Origin: Lewinellaceae bacterium
GTDB taxonomy: Bacteria > Bacteroidota > Bacteroidia > Chitinophagales > Saprospiraceae
Assembly (NCBI GenBank): GCA_020636135.1
Contig: JACJYK010000001.1
Location: 2,776,501 to 2,840,500, forward strand
Direction of reading: 5' to 3'
Length of the DNA stretch: 64,000 nt
Below are positions 53,875 to 62,802 of the stretch, piece after piece; the first letter of the stretch is position 1; the number at the start of each line of letters is the position of its first letter. A program made the position numbers and the translations under genes. The notes under the pieces were generated by a model, which did not search any database, was not told where the DNA came from, and saw only the letters and a program-made list of their open reading frames with translations.

Positions 53875-56289
53875 TTACTGTTCTGATTTCAAAGCCTCGA
53901 TCGGATTATCACGTAACGCCTGTACAACTTGCCAAAGAATCATCAGAAAACTAAAGGCGACCAAAATCAGGACCGCAGGCGCTACATTATACATTGAAAT
54001 TGGATTTCGCTGTGCGAGATTATTAATCCATAATCCATTGACCCAAATGGCCAATGGTATAGCCAGGATCAGTGAAATTGCAATTAACCAGATAAATTCT
54101 CGACCGACCGCATAAAATAGATGCGAAGGTGTTGCTCCAAGTACTTTCCGGATTCCAAGTTCCTTGATATGACTGCGTACCCGCATGCTGATCATCCCCA
54201 GTAAGCCCAGGCCGGTTATGGAAATGGCCATGAGGGCGATGAGCATCAGGATCTTGCTGATATCAAATAAAAAGGTGTAGAATTTATCCATTTCCTGGCT
54301 AAGGAAACCACCTTTGAATTCCCGCAGAGGGTCAAATTCTTTCCATTCCTTCTGAATATTCCGCACCACATCTCCGGGTTGGGGGCTGCTGATCTTAAGG
54401 TAGGCATACTGATAATCAGCCGGCTTTACCCGCAATAACATCGGAGTCAAAGGCATCAACATAGGTTCCCAGTGGTAATTTTTTATGATTCCGACGATCT
54501 GCACCTGATTGACACTATCCCTGAAAAGGTGCTGGCCTACGGCATCGCTGACCGGGTCAAAACCCAGGCGCTCTGCGGCTAATTCATTGATGACAACCTG
54601 CTGTTGATTACCCAGTGCCGCGGCACTGAACCCGGTGCCTGCTACCAGCTGCAATCCCATGACCCTGAGATATCCGGTATCGACACTAAAATGGTAGATC
54701 GTCAAAGGTTCATCTTCCTGGTGGAGCCGGTAACCTTCACCTAGTGCCATACCTGTCCCGGGATTATGTGAAGTTACCGTCATCTCCTGCACGCCGCTGA
54801 TCTGACCGAATCTGGACCGCGCCTGGTCAAAGTCATGGCTTTGCAGTTCCATAAAATAGATCTTTTCATTGTCAAAACCATAATCGGCATTGGTCAGAAA
54901 GCGAGCCTCATCACGAATCAGGAATAAGGAAATAAGCATCAATACGGAAAGTCCGAATTGCACGCCCATCATGACATGCTTCATACTTAACCTTCTTCTA
55001 CGCCGGCGCACGACCGGAACAGCGGATCCCTTCATGGTGGCCACCGGGTCCATCCGGGAGGCGTATAAAGCGGGACCTACGCCGGCTATCAATCCCAGGA
55101 GGATGGTAAAACCGAAGAACAGCCCATAGGCTACCGGTTCATCATGCAAGTGGATGCCTACCTGGTTAAAAATCCACATCGCATTGAACTGTGACAGCAG
55201 TATCCGGTAAAAGAGGATGGCAAAGAGCAGGGCGAGCGTGGACATCAAAACTGATTCAATCAAAAACTGGCCAATGATTTCCCGTTTTTCGGCTCCGCTG
55301 GATTTGCGTATGCCGATCTCCTTAAAGCGGTTCAGGGTACTCGCAATGGTGAGATTAGCGTAATTGATGCTGGCCGTGATCATCACGATAAAAGCCAGCA
55401 ATCCAAAAAATGCCAAAATGAGTTTAGGAAGCGCAAATCCGATCTCATTGCCCAAAAAGCGCCCCGGCACAACTTCCGTGATCCCTTGCAGACTGAATTC
55501 ATACCCGGGATGTTTATCATCCAGTTTGATATTCTCGGCAGCCAGTTTATTGATGGCTTTTTCAATATTCTCTTTTTCACTGGCATCCTTCAGCACCAGG
55601 TAATTGTAATTATTCCACAGGTTATCCCATGCGTCAAAATTTTCCTCGATATACCCTTCCGCTTTCAACCGGGCCAAGGAAGCAAAGGAAGCCAATGCAT
55701 CAAATTTGATATGACTATCCCCGGGCGGGGTATTCAGGACACCAGTCACCGTAAATGCATAAGTATCATTGAGCTTGATCAGTCTTCCCAGAGCTTGACC
55801 GTCCGGAAATAGTTTTTTTAACAAATCCTGAGTGACCACAATACCGTTCGGATTTTTTAATGCCGTTTCCGGGTCACCTTCCTGCAGGGTAAATCCAAAG
55901 ACTTTAAAAAAGTTCTCATCGGCAAAAAGCGACCGATCCAGTTGGATGATGCGATTGTCCGACCGCAATTCACCTTGAAAACGATGATTCAAATTCGTCA
56001 TCATTTCAATGGATGGGTAATGGCTTTCCAATGCAGCTCGCAGTGGCAATGGCGACGTTGCAAAACCGGATTCAAACAAGTTATTCCGGCCACCCTTCTG
56101 ATGACTTAAAATACGGTAAGTACGGTCACCAAATGGATGGAATTTGTCGTATTGATAATGATTGTAAATCAGCAGTATGATCAGCAGGCATACCGACATA
56201 CTCAATGATAATCCAACCAGGTTGATCAGGCTGTACAATTTGTGCTTAAACAAATTACGCCATCCAAAACGGATAAAGTGTTTATACAT
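53875..56289 (-). CDS. MacB/FtsX-family ABC transporter permease
   Basis: Large inner membrane permease (804 residues) of the type expanded in Bacteroidota. It has an N-terminal membrane helix (HKLYSLINLVGLSLSMSVCL), a periplasmic MacB_PCD-like domain (about 45-270), three central helices (FGLLAFIVMITASINYANLT and following, with the FtsX pattern NRFKEIGIRKSSGAEKREII), a second periplasmic domain (about 440-660), and three C-terminal helices with the second FtsX motif IKELGIRKVLGATPSHLFYA. The duplicated FtsX layout is typical of efflux or lipoprotein-export permeases. No ATPase gene is adjacent, so the partner must be elsewhere. The substrate is unknown. Confidence 0.88.
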   Translation of the reverse strand: MYKHFIRFGWRNLFKHKLYSLINLVGLSLSMSVCLLIILLIYNHYQYDKFHPFGDRTYRILSHQKGGRNNLFESGFATSPLPLRAALESHYPSIEMMTNLNHRFQGELRSDNRIIQLDRSLFADENFFKVFGFTLQEGDPETALKNPNGIVVTQDLLKKLFPDGQALGRLIKLNDTYAFTVTGVLNTPPGDSHIKFDALASFASLARLKAEGYIEENFDAWDNLWNNYNYLVLKDASEKENIEKAINKLAAENIKLDDKHPGYEFSLQGITEVVPGRFLGNEIGFALPKLILAFFGLLAFIVMITASINYANLTIASTLNRFKEIGIRKSSGAEKREIIGQFLIESVLMSTLALLFAILFYRILLSQFNAMWIFNQVGIHLHDEPVAYGLFFGFTILLGLIAGVGPALYASRMDPVATMKGSAVPVVRRRRRRLSMKHVMMGVQFGLSVLMLISLFLIRDEARFLTNADYGFDNEKIYFMELQSHDFDQARSRFGQISGVQEMTVTSHNPGTGMALGEGYRLHQEDEPLTIYHFSVDTGYLRVMGLQLVAGTGFSAAALGNQQQVVINELAAERLGFDPVSDAVGQHLFRDSVNQVQIVGIIKNYHWEPMLMPLTPMLLRVKPADYQYAYLKISSPQPGDVVRNIQKEWKEFDPLREFKGGFLSQEMDKFYTFLFDISKILMLIALMAISITGLGLLGMISMRVRSHIKELGIRKVLGATPSHLFYAVGREFIWLIAISLILAIPLAIWVNGLWINNLAQRNPISMYNVAPAVLILVAFSFLMILWQVVQALRDNPIEALKSEQ

Positions 56290-56677
56290 AGTCAGTCAGG
56301 TTTATACGTTAGCAATGGAACTATTCGGTCCGGGAATGAACGCAATAATGCCTGTTTACCGCCTGCTTTGACCTAAACCGCGTGAATATGCAATTCAGAT
56401 CAAGTCTGCCGGTAGCATCACTGCACAGCCAGCCTCCCTTCGTATTTAGTTCTTGCATACGACAAACAAAGTGCTGCCTTGCGTTACAGAAAATGATTAT
56501 TTTTTTCAGAAAAAAAATGAACCGCTTACCAGACGATGAGTACCCGAGGGAATAGCTCATTTCCTAATGACGCTGGTCCTGTTCTAAAAAGTTACCTGCA
56601 GGAACCTTGTGTTGCAGCCCGCAGCTGAGTAAATTGGGATAAAATTTCTCAGGCATATTGATCACACATTCTCAACG
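56290..56677. other. Intergenic region, nothing recognised
   Basis: Divergent spacer between the permease gene and the gene at 56678. It must hold promoters for both, but I see no exact TTG/TAnnTTTG pair. Confidence 0.4.
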
Positions 56678-57157
56678 ATGGCAAAATCACACTGGAGCAA
56701 AGGCAGAGGTAAATTAGGCATCCTAAAACCACTATTAGGACACTGGAAAGCCGAAGCCGACTCACCGATGGGCCGGATCAAATGCACCCGGGCGTTCACC
56801 TCCACCCTGGGTGATCACTACATTCAGATGACCGTTCACTGGCAGTTCACCAGCTTTGCCTATACGGAGCATGCTATCCTGGGTATGGGTAATGGTGTAC
56901 TCACGTTCTGGTCATTTACCTCCGACGGTAAAAATTCCACCGGAACCCTGGCAGATGGTACCGATATCCATCCGGAAGCAATCTGTTTTGAAGCACAGAT
57001 GCCGGCCGGACTTGCGAGGATGATTTACTGGCCGGATGAGTCCGATGGTTTTTACTGGGCCGTCGAATCAAAAAATAAAAAAGGATGGAAACGATTCACA
57101 TTACATCATTATCTGCCTGAGCAACTGAGTCAACCGGATTATTCCATTGTGGATTGA
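56678..57157 (+). CDS. Hypothetical beta-barrel-like protein
   Basis: A 159-residue cytoplasmic protein of no family I can name with confidence. The alternation of short strands (LLGHWKAEADSPMG, IKCTRAFTSTLGDHYIQMTV, EHAILGMGNGVLTFWSF, RMIYWPDESDGFYWAVESK) resembles small lipocalin/DUF1579-like barrels. No catalytic motif is visible. It is followed after 28 bp by a VOC-family gene on the same strand, and the two may be co-transcribed. Confidence 0.6.
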   Translation: MAKSHWSKGRGKLGILKPLLGHWKAEADSPMGRIKCTRAFTSTLGDHYIQMTVHWQFTSFAYTEHAILGMGNGVLTFWSFTSDGKNSTGTLADGTDIHPEAICFEAQMPAGLARMIYWPDESDGFYWAVESKNKKGWKRFTLHHYLPEQLSQPDYSIVD

Positions 57158-57185
57158 TCCAATAAAATTCAAAAATTCGAATAAT

Positions 57186-57563
57186 ATGACAGCGTTGTCC
57201 GGAATAGCCCCTCAAATTGTAGTGGAGGACGTGGTAGCAACGGCAGAATACTATCAGGATAAACTTGGTTTCCGGCTCATAGGCTATTTCCTCGATCCAC
57301 CGGTTTACGCCATGGTAGCACGTGATGGGATACAAATTCATTTTGGAAAATCCGATGGAGCAGAAGTACAAAGATCAAATGTTGCCCTTCGCAAGGTGGG
57401 ATTTGATTTTTATCTATGGACCGATAACCTGGACGAGATGTTTGAGGAAATATCAGCGCGGGGTGCACAAATAATCCAGCCTCCTGTTGACCGGGTTTAT
57501 GGAAACCGGGAGTTTTCCATTACAGATTGCAATGGTATGGTGCTTACATTTGGTCAGATCTAA
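57186..57563 (+). CDS. VOC-family (glyoxalase/bleomycin-resistance-like) protein
   Basis: Vicinal oxygen chelate fold protein (125 residues from the ATG at 57186; the frame opens at 57147 inside the previous gene). Family features are APQIVVEDVVATAEYYQDKL followed by GFRLIGYFLDPP, the metal-type position in GIQIHFGKSDG, FDFYLWTDNLDEMFEEISAR and the end FSITDCNGMVLTFGQ. One-domain VOC proteins act as dimers, and their substrates range widely, so no specific reaction is assigned. Confidence 0.82.
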   Translation: MTALSGIAPQIVVEDVVATAEYYQDKLGFRLIGYFLDPPVYAMVARDGIQIHFGKSDGAEVQRSNVALRKVGFDFYLWTDNLDEMFEEISARGAQIIQPPVDRVYGNREFSITDCNGMVLTFGQI

Positions 57564-57643
57564 TTTTTTAGCAGTGCTGCGAAAAAGATAAATCGAATTA
57601 TTAAGCATCAAATGCCAACATCTCATCCATTTCAACCATAACA

Positions 57644-58315
57644 ATGAATCAATTCATACGTGCCATCCATGCATTAGACCTCATCGTTGTAACTGAATTA
57701 TTAAAACAACCACGCTGGCAAAAATGGGAAGAGAAGACTGGTAGGAATGCATTGCATTACCTCGGTGATGTCCGCCCGAAGGACGATGCTGAAGCGGATA
57801 ACAGCATCGCCATGCTGAATTTACTACTCAGGGCGGGCCTTGACATTAATTCCATCCACCGTATACCGGACCCGAATTGTGAATTCCCTGCTACTCCTCT
57901 CTGGCATGCCTATGCAAAAGGAAGGAACAAAAAATTATATACCCAATTAATCCTGCTGGGTGCAAAGCCGGATAACTGCATGTATGCCATCGCCTGGAAT
58001 GACGATGTCGATGCGGCCGAACTTTTTACCCACCACGGTGCTGGAGTGGTCCCCGGAGTATTACCGGCGGCTTGTCATTGGAAGAGATGGAATATCGCTG
58101 AATGGTTTTTAAATCATGGTGCAAATGTTGCTGAAACCGACGACCAGGGAAATAGCGTACTGCACCTTACATTACGAAGAAACGGTCCTCCTGATTTTGT
58201 GCAAAAACTACTGGATGCAGGTGCCGATTTACATCAGAAAAACCAGAAAAATCAAGCCCCGGCTGCATTCATTGAAGCTTATTTACGGAAAAACAAACCG
58301 ACGAAACCTATTTAA
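57644..58315 (+). CDS. Ankyrin-repeat protein
   Basis: A 223-residue cytoplasmic protein built of degenerate ankyrin repeats. Typical stretches are GRNALHYLGDVRPKDD, SIAMLNLLLRAGLDINSIHR, TPLWHAYAKGRNKKLYTQLI, and the best repeat GNSVLHLTLRRNGPPDFVQK followed by LLDAGADLHQKNQKNQAPAA. Such proteins bind other proteins. The gene ends one base before the GTG start of a GNAT acetyltransferase gene, which suggests co-translation. Confidence 0.82.
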   Translation: MNQFIRAIHALDLIVVTELLKQPRWQKWEEKTGRNALHYLGDVRPKDDAEADNSIAMLNLLLRAGLDINSIHRIPDPNCEFPATPLWHAYAKGRNKKLYTQLILLGAKPDNCMYAIAWNDDVDAAELFTHHGAGVVPGVLPAACHWKRWNIAEWFLNHGANVAETDDQGNSVLHLTLRRNGPPDFVQKLLDAGADLHQKNQKNQAPAAFIEAYLRKNKPTKPI

Positions 58316-58316
58316 C

Positions 58317-58805
58317 GTGACCTCACCACTCTTTTCCATTGAATCAGCCGTATCAACCACCGATTTCGACGTGGCAGCGCAATTGATCCGTCAATATGTT
58401 GGTGAACTGGGTATAGATCTCTCCTTCCAGGATTTCAATTCGGAGCTAACCCATTTGTCTGCACAATATGGTCACCCACATGGAGCGCTGTTGCTGGCCA
58501 GGGATACCCTTGGTCAACCTGCCGGGTGTGTGGGTATCAGACGGTGGGAAAACGACATCGCGGAGCTAAAAAGAATGTATGTGCCTTCTGACTTTCGCGG
58601 AACAGGTATAGGATCCGCACTGCTGGAACACGCCATCCGGTCCGCCCGAAATCTGGGATATCGCCTTCTTCGTCTGGATACCCTGGCTTCGATGAAATCC
58701 GCTCAGAAGCTATACCTGGCACAGGGATTTTATGAAATACCACCCTATCGCTACAATCCCGTACCGGACACTCAATATTTTGAACTGAACCTGGTTGAAT
58801 TTTAA
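58317..58805 (+). CDS. GNAT-family N-acetyltransferase
   Basis: A 162-residue acetyltransferase. The frame is open from 58116, but that part only shadows the ankyrin gene. The GTG at 58317, one base after the ankyrin stop codon, begins the domain (VTSPLFSIESAVSTTDFDVA). The acetyl-CoA-binding motif A is clear: AELKRMYVPSDFRGTGIGSA and LLEHAIRSARNLGYRLLRLD, followed by the motif B-like SAQKLYLAQGFYEIPPYRYN. Substrate unknown. Confidence 0.88.
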   Translation: MTSPLFSIESAVSTTDFDVAAQLIRQYVGELGIDLSFQDFNSELTHLSAQYGHPHGALLLARDTLGQPAGCVGIRRWENDIAELKRMYVPSDFRGTGIGSALLEHAIRSARNLGYRLLRLDTLASMKSAQKLYLAQGFYEIPPYRYNPVPDTQYFELNLVEF

Positions 58806-58861
58806 ATGATTTAATAAAAAATATTATCCTGTCTGTCCAGTCCAGGTGAATTACCTTTTTA

Positions 58862-60382
58862 TCAACGGTCTGTCACAAATTTAATTCCAAAGGAAACGAT
58901 CTGGGCATGGAGTCCGGTATTTCGCTGGTAATAATTATAATCCAGCGAAATGCTTTTAATACCCAATACTCCAACATGTGATTTCAAAAAGATATCGGTG
59001 TATTTGAGCCCCAGACCGTATTGGTTTGCATTAAATGCAGACAGATCGTAATCACTGGTATAATACGTATCAGTAGAAAGGTGCTGCTCATAAGGAGCAA
59101 AATAGTTTGCTGCCGTCTGGGTATAGAAGCGGTAATTCGGATAAAGCGTGAATTTGCTCCCTAATTTGATGGGCAACTCAAGGTTTACCGTGTGTGATTG
59201 AATGCCCCAGTCGTCGTAATAATACCGGTAATAGGATTTCACCACCAGATATTCATTGATGTAATAATGATACCGCAGACCTACCGGAATTTTTAGCCGT
59301 GACTCTGGCAGTCGCTCGATATCATCGGCCAACTGAAATACACCGGTATTCAGGGGAGACGTGTAATAAGGAATATCGGCGGCAGTACCAATGTAATAAT
59401 TAGCAACATCGGAGAAATAAACCCGCTGCATCGGATTGGCCAACCAGCCACGCTGCAGGACCAGATCCGAAAAGATCGAGAATTGGGAACGTTTGCTGAG
59501 GATCTGTGAGAAGCTCAGCGATAACGAATACGTGTTGCGGTTGGTATTATCGATCAGGCTTAAATTCGACGGTTGCCAGGTTGTAGAGCCCGTCTTCGAG
59601 ATTTTATTTCCATTGGCATCCAGGATATCGACACCGCTGAAAAATCCTGCGTTCAGATTTCCACCGGTCTGGTAATAGGTCTTGATCTCGGTGGGATATT
59701 GTGGATACCATTTATCCAGGTATACTGAGCCCTGCACGCCAATTTCGGTGTTTTTCTGATTGAACTGCCTTACAAAACCCAACCCTGCCCCGAAGGAACC
59801 ATAGTCAAATTCTTTCGAGACATTAAGATGACCGCTGTAGATCTTATTGCGGTCATCCGAAGAATGGCTGTAATTCAGACCTCCACTGTACCAGACATCT
59901 CCCCGAGACGCACCGGATGCAGCCACCCACGGCGAGCCCCGCACCACAGTGGTGGCAGATGTTGACTGTGAACCAAACGGACCCCGGGTACGGCCTCCCC
60001 CACTCCGGGAAGCGCCGGACACGACCGTACCATAACTGTAATTGGTCACTCCGGTGAATGGGTTCAGATTGCTGGACGAAGCTGAAGTATAGGCCGAAAC
60101 GGTGGCGTCGATGGTCAGCACATCGTCGTCATTCAAGGGAATGGCCACATTGATGTCCGTGGCAAAGTCAGTCAATTTCTCACTGCCAATGCCCCCAGTT
60201 ACCGAACCATTGTTTCCATCCTGACCATACAAGCTGGTCAGAAGATCTATTTCGGTATTTTCCAATACCCGGTTTTTGTATTCCTTCTCCGATTTCTTGT
60301 CTACATCGGTAGCCTTCTTTGTGGCCTGTGCATGCACCCAGACCGGTAGGCTCAGCAGGATAATCCAAATAGGTGTTCTCAT
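58862..60382 (-). CDS. DUF3570 outer membrane beta-barrel protein
   Basis: Predicted outer membrane protein of 506 residues. The ATG at 60382 is preferred over 60409 because it gives the signal peptide MRTPIWIILLSLPVWVHAQ. The mature chain is mainly amphipathic beta strands, such as DDDVLTIDATVSAYTSASSS and YLVVKSYYRYYYDDWGIQSH, and ends VSFGIKFVTDR. A Gly/Arg/Ser-rich stretch (SGGGRTRGPFGSQS) occurs near residue 125. It is last in a four-gene operon with thioredoxin, ApbE and DUF4266 genes, a combination known across Bacteroidota but not functionally resolved. Confidence 0.85.
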   Translation of the reverse strand: MRTPIWIILLSLPVWVHAQATKKATDVDKKSEKEYKNRVLENTEIDLLTSLYGQDGNNGSVTGGIGSEKLTDFATDINVAIPLNDDDVLTIDATVSAYTSASSSNLNPFTGVTNYSYGTVVSGASRSGGGRTRGPFGSQSTSATTVVRGSPWVAASGASRGDVWYSGGLNYSHSSDDRNKIYSGHLNVSKEFDYGSFGAGLGFVRQFNQKNTEIGVQGSVYLDKWYPQYPTEIKTYYQTGGNLNAGFFSGVDILDANGNKISKTGSTTWQPSNLSLIDNTNRNTYSLSLSFSQILSKRSQFSIFSDLVLQRGWLANPMQRVYFSDVANYYIGTAADIPYYTSPLNTGVFQLADDIERLPESRLKIPVGLRYHYYINEYLVVKSYYRYYYDDWGIQSHTVNLELPIKLGSKFTLYPNYRFYTQTAANYFAPYEQHLSTDTYYTSDYDLSAFNANQYGLGLKYTDIFLKSHVGVLGIKSISLDYNYYQRNTGLHAQIVSFGIKFVTDR

Positions 60383-60393
60383 CGTGTTTCTCC

Positions 60394-60606
60394 TTAATTG
60401 CATCCGCAACCACCACCACTTTTTCCGCCGTTGGCACCGGAGGCGCCTTCACGGTAAACCTGGAAACTGGTTTGAAATTTTTTGTCTTTACGATCACTCA
60501 GCGCCATATCCGGGTCGTTCAGGTTTACCTTCTGGTATTCCTTGACTGTGACACAGGAGGTGGCCAGCATAAATAATCCGAATAAAGCCAGTGCTTTAAT
60601 TTTCAT
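60394..60606 (-). CDS. DUF4266 small lipoprotein
   Basis: A 70-residue lipoprotein with lipobox LATSC (Cys18), then VTVKEYQKVNLNDPDM and a glycine-rich C-terminus ending GGGCGCN with two cysteines. The stretch EGASGANGG resembles, but does not fully match, the flavinylation motif recognised by ApbE (a Thr/Ser would be expected where Asn stands). It overlaps the ApbE gene by 11 bp and is followed by the DUF3570 gene after 11 bp. Tight coupling with ApbE makes it a candidate flavin carrier or maturation helper; this is inference. Confidence 0.82.
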   Translation of the reverse strand: MKIKALALFGLFMLATSCVTVKEYQKVNLNDPDMALSDRKDKKFQTSFQVYREGASGANGGKSGGGCGCN

Positions 60607-61591
60607 GATGATTATTGATGTTTATGTTATCCGAGGTATGGATATTACCATCCTCGTCAATCAGTATGCATTCGACATGGGGTAGCTGATTGATGCGTGC
60701 AATGCCTACGTCGACACCCATGACAAAAAGTGAGGTCGCCAGTGCATCCGCCAATTCCGCACTTGGCGCAAAGACCGTAGAACTGATGATGCCATGAGCA
60801 GGATACCCTGTCTTGGGGTCGATGATATGAGTGTACCGGATGCCATTAAACACCACGTATTTTTCATAATCACCGGAAGTTACGACAGCGCCCTGCTTGA
60901 GCGGTACCAGCGCAAATGCCTTGCCTTTATCCATAGGATTGGTGATGGCCACTTTCCAGTCCTCTCCGTCCGGTTGGTTGCCCCAGGTATTCATATCCCC
61001 TGAAGCATTGATGATTCCTGCAGTTACGCCATAATCTGAGAGGAGTTTTTTAGCCTTATCGGCTGCATAGCCCTTGCCGATGGCTCCAAAGGCGATCTTC
61101 ATACCCTCTTCAGGCAGGAAGACAGAGTGATTTGCCTCGTCCAGTATAATTTTTTCAAAACCAACCCGAGCCACCGAGTTTTTGATCGCCTCTTCGGACG
61201 GCATTTCGGTCATGGACCCATCGAACTTCCAGATCTTGTCCATGGAGGCATAGGTAATGTCAAAAGCGCCGTCCGTCAATCTGGAAATGGCCATAGAGCG
61301 CTTGATGAGATCAAACAGTTCCTTATCCACCTGAACCGGTTCTTTGCCGGCATTGCGGTTGATCTGGGACGTTTCCGAAGCCGGGTCCCAGGAAGATATC
61401 AATTTCTCTATCCGGCTGATTTCTTTCACCGCAAGGTCAATGTACACATCAGCCTGCACCGAGTCACCGGCAACCACGGTAATATCAAATCGGCTGCCCA
61501 TCAACTTCATCGTACGGTTGAAAATGGCTTGCGACGACAGCCCCGTCGACAATGCAGACAGGACCACCAGGAGGAGGGATTTCGTTTTCAT
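60596..61591 (-). CDS. apbE: FAD:protein FMN transferase (ApbE)
   Basis: Exported enzyme that attaches FMN covalently to Thr or Ser of target proteins (331 residues). Signal peptide MKTKSLLLVVLSALSTGLSS. Family features are NRTMKLMGSRFDITVVAGDS at the start of the domain, SSWDPASETSQINRNAG, the conserved IAFGAIGKGYAADKAKKLLS, GIINASGDMNTWGNQPDG and VFNGIRYTHIIDPKTGYPAH with the metal-site residues. It overlaps the thioredoxin gene by 4 bp and the DUF4266 gene by 11 bp. The target is not obvious; one of the two downstream products is the natural candidate. Confidence 0.92.
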   Translation of the reverse strand: MKTKSLLLVVLSALSTGLSSQAIFNRTMKLMGSRFDITVVAGDSVQADVYIDLAVKEISRIEKLISSWDPASETSQINRNAGKEPVQVDKELFDLIKRSMAISRLTDGAFDITYASMDKIWKFDGSMTEMPSEEAIKNSVARVGFEKIILDEANHSVFLPEEGMKIAFGAIGKGYAADKAKKLLSDYGVTAGIINASGDMNTWGNQPDGEDWKVAITNPMDKGKAFALVPLKQGAVVTSGDYEKYVVFNGIRYTHIIDPKTGYPAHGIISSTVFAPSAELADALATSLFVMGVDVGIARINQLPHVECILIDEDGNIHTSDNININNHHEN

Positions 61592-62046
61592 TTGAAAGAA
61601 TCGAGTATTTCGATGTATTCTTCGGGTGATGTCTTTTTATAGCCGGTGGTACCCAGGACTTTACCTTTGGGATCCAGGACGACGACCAGCGGAAAGAAGC
61701 CCTGTTTGTTATATTCTTCGGCCAGCCTTTCGTTTTTCTTTTGTTGAGCCGGAGATAGTTGATTGGCTGATTTGCGTGGAAAATCGGCCTTTAAAAGCAC
61801 GGCTTTCTCATCGGCATATTTTTTAAACACGTCCGATTGCCATATTTCACGGTCAAGTTTGATGCAGGGAGCACACCAATCGGAGCCCTGGAAGACCAGG
61901 ATGATGTGGCAATTGCGGTTAGCAGCTTCCGATTCGGCATCCTTGAGGTCGGTAAGCCAATTTTGTCCGGACGCCCAGGATAACTGGAAAAAAAGGCCGG
62001 CAAATAACGCCATCCCTCTGATAACTGCTTTGGGTGTTACATGCAT
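61588..62046 (-). CDS. Periplasmic thioredoxin-like protein
   Basis: A 152-residue thioredoxin-fold protein with an N-terminal signal (VIRGMALFAGLFFQLSWASG). The active site is CAPC (Cys58, Cys61) in FQGSDWCAPCIKL, and the cis-Pro loop is GFFPLVVVLDPKG. It belongs to the thioredoxin_7/DsbD-gamma-like group often used in envelope disulfide reduction. It is first in the operon with ApbE, DUF4266 and DUF3570 and could keep the two C-terminal cysteines of the DUF4266 lipoprotein reduced. Confidence 0.88.
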   Translation of the reverse strand: MHVTPKAVIRGMALFAGLFFQLSWASGQNWLTDLKDAESEAANRNCHIILVFQGSDWCAPCIKLDREIWQSDVFKKYADEKAVLLKADFPRKSANQLSPAQQKKNERLAEEYNKQGFFPLVVVLDPKGKVLGTTGYKKTSPEEYIEILDSFK

Positions 62047-62373
62047 TATGGTCAGATTTTGCTGTTCAATAAAACTATACCACCATTCAACCCTAATAAG
62101 TTGCAGAATGTCTTTCTGTACTCAACAAATCTTGGAAAATGCGTACCCGAACCCAAAATACACGTGCTGAACAGGAATTATCCGGGTCCGAACAACTGCT
62201 GCATGGCAGCCGGTATCGTTTACCCCGACGCGAACCAGATCCTGATTTTAGGCCGCCGATCCTTGCGAAAAACCCGGATTATCCTTAACTAGTCTATTCT
62301 TTCATTTGGCTAATGCCATTTGAAATGCAGATTGGCTGACCCCGCAATCTGTTTATACCATTAAAAATCTCGT
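62047..62373. other. Divergent intergenic region, nothing recognised
   Basis: Spacer between the thioredoxin operon and the META-domain genes. A plus-strand frame covering part of it has no signal, domain or start context and is not counted as a gene. Confidence 0.4.
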
Positions 62374-62802
62374 ATGAACTACAAAGTATGCTTTGCAATG
62401 CTTGCACTATATCTGGGTATCTTTATCTCATGTTCCACCACTAAAAATAAGGGTGCTTATACTTTATACGGGCACACCTGGGAACTGGACTATATTTCCG
62501 GACCACGTATTGCTTTTGAAGGACTTTTCCCGGACCAGAAACCTCAGATAACCTTTGACCGGACAACCCAAAGAGCGGTAGGCACTGATAGCTGTAATGG
62601 CTATTCTGCTCCGTTCAAATCCAAGCGGAATCACCTGTCCTTTAGTGATCCCTACCCTACCACCATGCGCTATTGCGGTGAAGGAGAAAAGCAATTTATT
62701 TCCATGATGCAAAAGGTTAATGCATACAGCTTCTCTCCGGATGGCAAACTTAATTTGAAGTTGGACGATGTCACAATACTCCGTTTCAAGAAAATCCTTT
62801 GA
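62374..62802 (+). CDS. META-domain-like lipoprotein
   Basis: A 142-residue lipoprotein with lipobox IFISC (Cys20), followed by one META (HslJ-like) domain: YGHTWELDYISGPRIAFEG, PQITFDRTTQRAVGTDSCNG, YSAPFKSKRNHLSFSD and TTMRYCGEGEKQFISMM. The core TDSCNGY and TMRYC carry the two cysteines typical of the family. HslJ-type proteins are linked to envelope stress and antibiotic tolerance in other bacteria; no role is shown here. It overlaps the next gene by 4 bp. Confidence 0.82.
   Translation: MNYKVCFAMLALYLGIFISCSTTKNKGAYTLYGHTWELDYISGPRIAFEGLFPDQKPQITFDRTTQRAVGTDSCNGYSAPFKSKRNHLSFSDPYPTTMRYCGEGEKQFISMMQKVNAYSFSPDGKLNLKLDDVTILRFKKIL

Noticed and set aside
58116..58316. Longer N-terminus for the GNAT gene
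   Set aside because: The extra codons lie wholly within the ankyrin gene in another frame and do not resemble a GNAT start; GTG at 58317 fits better.
62041..62292. 83-codon plus-strand frame in the spacer before the META genes
   Set aside because: No signal peptide, domain or plausible start; it overlaps the start of the divergent thioredoxin gene.
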